DNA from: Desulfuromonadaceae bacterium
Lineage (GTDB): Bacteria > Desulfobacterota > Desulfuromonadia > Desulfuromonadales > Geopsychrobacteraceae
DNA: 8,547 nt
Assembly (NCBI GenBank): GCA_030639985.1
Contig: DAOWKG010000126.1
Coordinates: 1-8,547, forward strand
Direction of reading: 5' to 3'
The notes below the pieces were generated by a model that was not told the DNA's origin, ran no database searches, and saw only the letters and a list, made by a program, of their open reading frames with translations. The position numbers and the translations under genes are program-made. Shown piece by piece: positions 6,536 through 8,547 of the stretch (position 1 is the stretch's first letter; the number at the start of each line of letters is the position of its first letter).

Positions 6536-7510
6536 TCAGCTGTATCCAAGAAAATCGAGCAAGCGATTAATCTCGATCATCAGCTCAGCAAAATGTTCCC
6601 CCGACAAACTTTGAGCACCATCACATAGTGCTCTGGCAGGATCTGGATGGACCTCCATCATCACCCCATGTGCCCCGGCGACTAATGCCGCTTTGGTCAT
6701 AACCGGCACCAACATCCGCTTCCCGGTAGCATGACTGGGATCAACAACGATGGGCAGATGACTCATTTCCCGAATTAACGGCACCACCGATAAATCGAGG
6801 GTATTTCGAGTCGCTTTTTCAAATGTGCGGATGCCACGTTCGCAAAGCACTACGTTACTATTACCTTCGGCGAGAAGATACTCCGCTGCCGCCAAAAATT
6901 CTTCAATCGTTGCACTCATCCCTCGTTTGAGGAGAACCGGATGTTTAGTTTTCCCCACCTCCTTGAGCAGATCAAAATTCTGCATATTCCGAGCGCCAAT
7001 TTGCAACATATCGGCATGTTGGCAAATCACCTCCAACTGCTCAATCCGCATTATCTCAGTGACTACCGGCAAGCCATACTCCTTACCGGCCTGCTGTAAA
7101 TATTTCAAACCCGGGATTCCAAGCCCTTGAAATGAATGGGGGCCCGTACGTGGTTTAAATGCGCCACCCCGCAACATTTGCCCGCCACCAGCTTTAACTT
7201 CTTTAGCGGCTATCATCATTTGTTCTTCTGATTCAATCGAGCAGGGGCCGGCAATAATCACCGGTTTATGGCCATCACCAAATCTAACCCCAGAGACATC
7301 AATAATTGATGGTTCGGGATGAAAATCACGGGATGCCATTTTATATGGTTTGCTGACATGAATAGTTTCACGTACCCCTGGCAGAGTACGAATGGTGGAA
7401 TCATCGACATAGCCTTGATTTCCAAGAACCCCGATGGCGGTACGTAAACTTCCCGGAATCGGTTCCGCCGTCAGACCCATCGCCTCTACTGCGGCAATAA
7501 CCTGATCCAT
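6536..7510 (-). CDS. aroF: 3-deoxy-7-phosphoheptulonate synthase (DAHP synthase, type I-beta), N-terminus cut by in-frame stop
   Basis: The enzyme condenses phosphoenolpyruvate and erythrose 4-phosphate to DAHP, the first step of the shikimate pathway. The (beta/alpha)8 barrel is intact: AGPCSIES (87-94), LRGGAFKPRT (113-122), IGARN (171-175), CERGIRTFEKATRNTLD (223-239), DPSHATG (257-263) and EVHPDP (286-291). Likely metal ligands are Cys90, His260, Glu286 and Asp297. Residues 1-60 are most of the ferredoxin/ACT-like regulatory domain typical of the Thermotoga type. The frame continues upstream to an ATG at 7549 behind AAGGAG, but codon 12 of that longer version is TAA (7514-7516). The ATG given here, two codons after the stop, has no Shine-Dalgarno. 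With the missing 13 codons the protein would be 337 residues, against 338 in T. maritima from memory. The first beta strand of the regulatory domain would be absent. It lies between an aminotransferase gene and priA. Confidence 0.9.
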   Translation of the reverse strand: MDQVIAAVEAMGLTAEPIPGSLRTAIGVLGNQGYVDDSTIRTLPGVRETIHVSKPYKMASRDFHPEPSIIDVSGVRFGDGHKPVIIAGPCSIESEEQMMIAAKEVKAGGGQMLRGGAFKPRTGPHSFQGLGIPGLKYLQQAGKEYGLPVVTEIMRIEQLEVICQHADMLQIGARNMQNFDLLKEVGKTKHPVLLKRGMSATIEEFLAAAEYLLAEGNSNVVLCERGIRTFEKATRNTLDLSVVPLIREMSHLPIVVDPSHATGKRMLVPVMTKAALVAGAHGVMMEVHPDPARALCDGAQSLSGEHFAELMIEINRLLDFLGYS

Positions 7511-7513
7511 TTG

Positions 7514-7549
7514 TTACTGAGTTGCCTTCGGGTGCATTACAATAAGCAT
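7514..7549 (-). other. Original aroF start: 11-codon reading frame ended by TAA
   Basis: AAGGAG (7555-7560), 5 nt spacing and ATG (7547-7549) open MLIVMHPKATQ, then TAA, CAA and ATG (7508-7510) in the same frame. The peptide matches the usual start of type I-beta DAHP synthases (T. maritima, from memory: MIVVLKPGSTEE) without a gap. The stop falls where a glutamate is common, and GAA to TAA is a single base change. This is therefore the displaced 5' end of aroF and not an independent leader peptide. Translation stopping here could restart at 7510 only 3 nt on. Confidence 0.8.
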
Positions 7550-7590
7550 AGAAACTCCTTAAATAAACCTTATATAATTAATTAGTTATG

Positions 7591-8547
7591 TCACTTTTTA
7601 CGTTGCTGCAGATAAACCGCAATCCGCTCCAAAGCGGCAACAATTTCAGCCAGTGGTCGGGTATAGGAAAAACGTAAAAATCCTTCTGCACCTGCGCCAA
7701 AATCTATTCCTGGAGTTACAGCAACCCCGGTTTTTTCGAGAATATCAAGTGCCAGCCGTTGGGAATTGGGATCAATATGACGGGCATCGGCAAGGACATA
7801 AAATGCCCCCTGGGGCTCAAAATGAACCCCGAACCCCAAGTCACGCAAACCGGTAACCATTTTTTTGCGCCGCTGGTCATATACACTGCGCATATGTGCG
7901 ACATCACCCTGACACTGTTGCAAAGCGGCAATACCACCATGCTGGACAAAGTTATTGGCACAAATCAAAAAATTCTGATGCAGCGTTTGCAGGGTGCGCA
8001 TGCACTCAAGGGGAGCGATCAGATAACCTAACCGCCAGCCAGTCATGGCGTAAGCTTTGGAAAATCCGCCGAGGACAAAAGCATCCTGGGTATACTCAAG
8101 GATCGTGTGCTCATCACCATCGTAAGTTAAACCATGATATATTTCATCGGAGATAATCGGCACCGGTAACGCGGCTAAATCGGCCATTTCTTGACCAGAT
8201 AAAATAGATCCAGCCGGATTTGCTGGCGAGTTAATCAATAATCCACGAGTTTTGGCAGTTATCAGTGATCGGACTTGATCGGCTTGAGGTTGAAACCCAT
8301 CCGTGGCTGCGGTTTGCAGCAATACCGGCACCCCACCGGCAAATTTAACAAATCCCGGATAACAAGCATAACCCGGATCGGTCAAAATCAGCTCATCACC
8401 TTGATCCAGAATGGTGGAAAACAGGAGCAACATCAACGGACTGGTTCCGGAAGAGACCAGCACCTGCTCCGGGACCACCTGTACCCCATAATAATCACGA
8501 TAATGGCGGCAAATTTCCTGACGCAGCTCCAACAACCCAAGCGAATG
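7591..8547 (-). CDS. Pyridoxal-phosphate aminotransferase, class I/II, 5' end off the window
   Basis: The reading frame runs to the right edge without a start; the codons at the edge read HSLGLLELR, a normal internal segment of fold-type I aminotransferases (THSLGLPELR). A TTG at 8533-8535 is internal Leu, not a start. The visible 318 residues hold all main PLP motifs, numbered from the edge: SSGTSPLM (32-39), NSPANPAG (106-113) with the NPxG asparagine, SDEIY (133-137), and GGFSKAYAMTGWRLG (160-174) with Schiff-base Lys164. GFLRFSY (289-295) has the carboxylate-binding Arg292. About 65-75 residues should lie outside, as the family is near 390. The specificity (aspartate, aromatic or another amino acid) cannot be read from sequence. 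Its place just upstream of aroF makes an aromatic or aspartate aminotransferase plausible. It stops 41 bp before the original aroF ATG, with no terminator between. Confidence 0.9.
   Translation of the reverse strand, partial: HSLGLLELRQEICRHYRDYYGVQVVPEQVLVSSGTSPLMLLLFSTILDQGDELILTDPGYACYPGFVKFAGGVPVLLQTAATDGFQPQADQVRSLITAKTRGLLINSPANPAGSILSGQEMADLAALPVPIISDEIYHGLTYDGDEHTILEYTQDAFVLGGFSKAYAMTGWRLGYLIAPLECMRTLQTLHQNFLICANNFVQHGGIAALQQCQGDVAHMRSVYDQRRKKMVTGLRDLGFGVHFEPQGAFYVLADARHIDPNSQRLALDILEKTGVAVTPGIDFGAGAEGFLRFSYTRPLAEIVAALERIAVYLQQRKK

Noticed and set aside
7514..7516. TAA read as a sense codon (recoding)
   Set aside because: TAA ends mltA and both sensor genes in this window, and no special structure surrounds it.
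7514..7549. Short reading frame before aroF as an attenuator leader peptide
   Set aside because: The peptide MLIVMHPKATQ has no run of Phe, Tyr or Trp, no attenuator hairpins follow, and it aligns with the enzyme's own N-terminus.
7550..7590. Promoter between the aminotransferase gene and aroF
   Set aside because: The TATATA-like sequence has no -35 at suitable spacing (GTGACA is only 12 nt away), so read-through from upstream is simpler.

Overview
The window reads as an ordinary chromosomal stretch from a Gram-negative bacterium with moderate GC. The pointers are a lipoprotein lytic transglycosylase (MltA), exported and membrane-anchored sensor proteins, and a type I-beta DAHP synthase of the Thermotoga/Bacillus kind. 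My best guess is a delta-proteobacterial (Desulfuromonadales-like) organism. That guess rests on recollected similarity of the sensor proteins to chemoreceptor domains in that group and was not tested by any search.

Left part (1-860): the 5' end of a YaiI/YqxD-family (DUF188) gene runs leftward off the window. It is divergent from a rightward gene for a two-ACT-domain, GcvR-like protein. A perfect 13-bp hairpin with its U-tract on the minus strand lies between this gene and the next, convergent operon.

Middle (858-3124): a leftward two-gene operon encodes two paralogous extracytoplasmic sensor-domain proteins. One is exported and free-standing. The other is held by two membrane helices and ends in a HAMP domain with no output domain. 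The 277-bp gap upstream has a good sigma70-like promoter, a leader of roughly 150 nt with a 14-bp perfect hairpin, and a small dyad over the predicted -10. It also serves a divergent rightward gene for a small YqiA-like alpha/beta hydrolase.

Right part (3162-8547): a leftward run of four genes with short gaps is transcribed as class I/II aminotransferase (5' end off the window), DAHP synthase (aroF), primosomal helicase priA (TTG start) and mltA. The first two belong with aromatic amino-acid synthesis. The last two are replication restart and cell-wall remodelling genes and appear only to share the transcript.

The most notable observation is in aroF. The natural start (7549, behind a perfect AAGGAG) opens a frame matching the usual N-terminus of the family, but codon 12 is TAA. 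An in-frame ATG lies just two codons later (7510) without a Shine-Dalgarno. The catalytic barrel is intact, so this is a real nonsense mutation rescued by reinitiation, or a sequence error. I saw no mobile element, CRISPR array, tRNA or rRNA, and no convincing new multi-gene system. The sensor pair without an output domain is the closest candidate.
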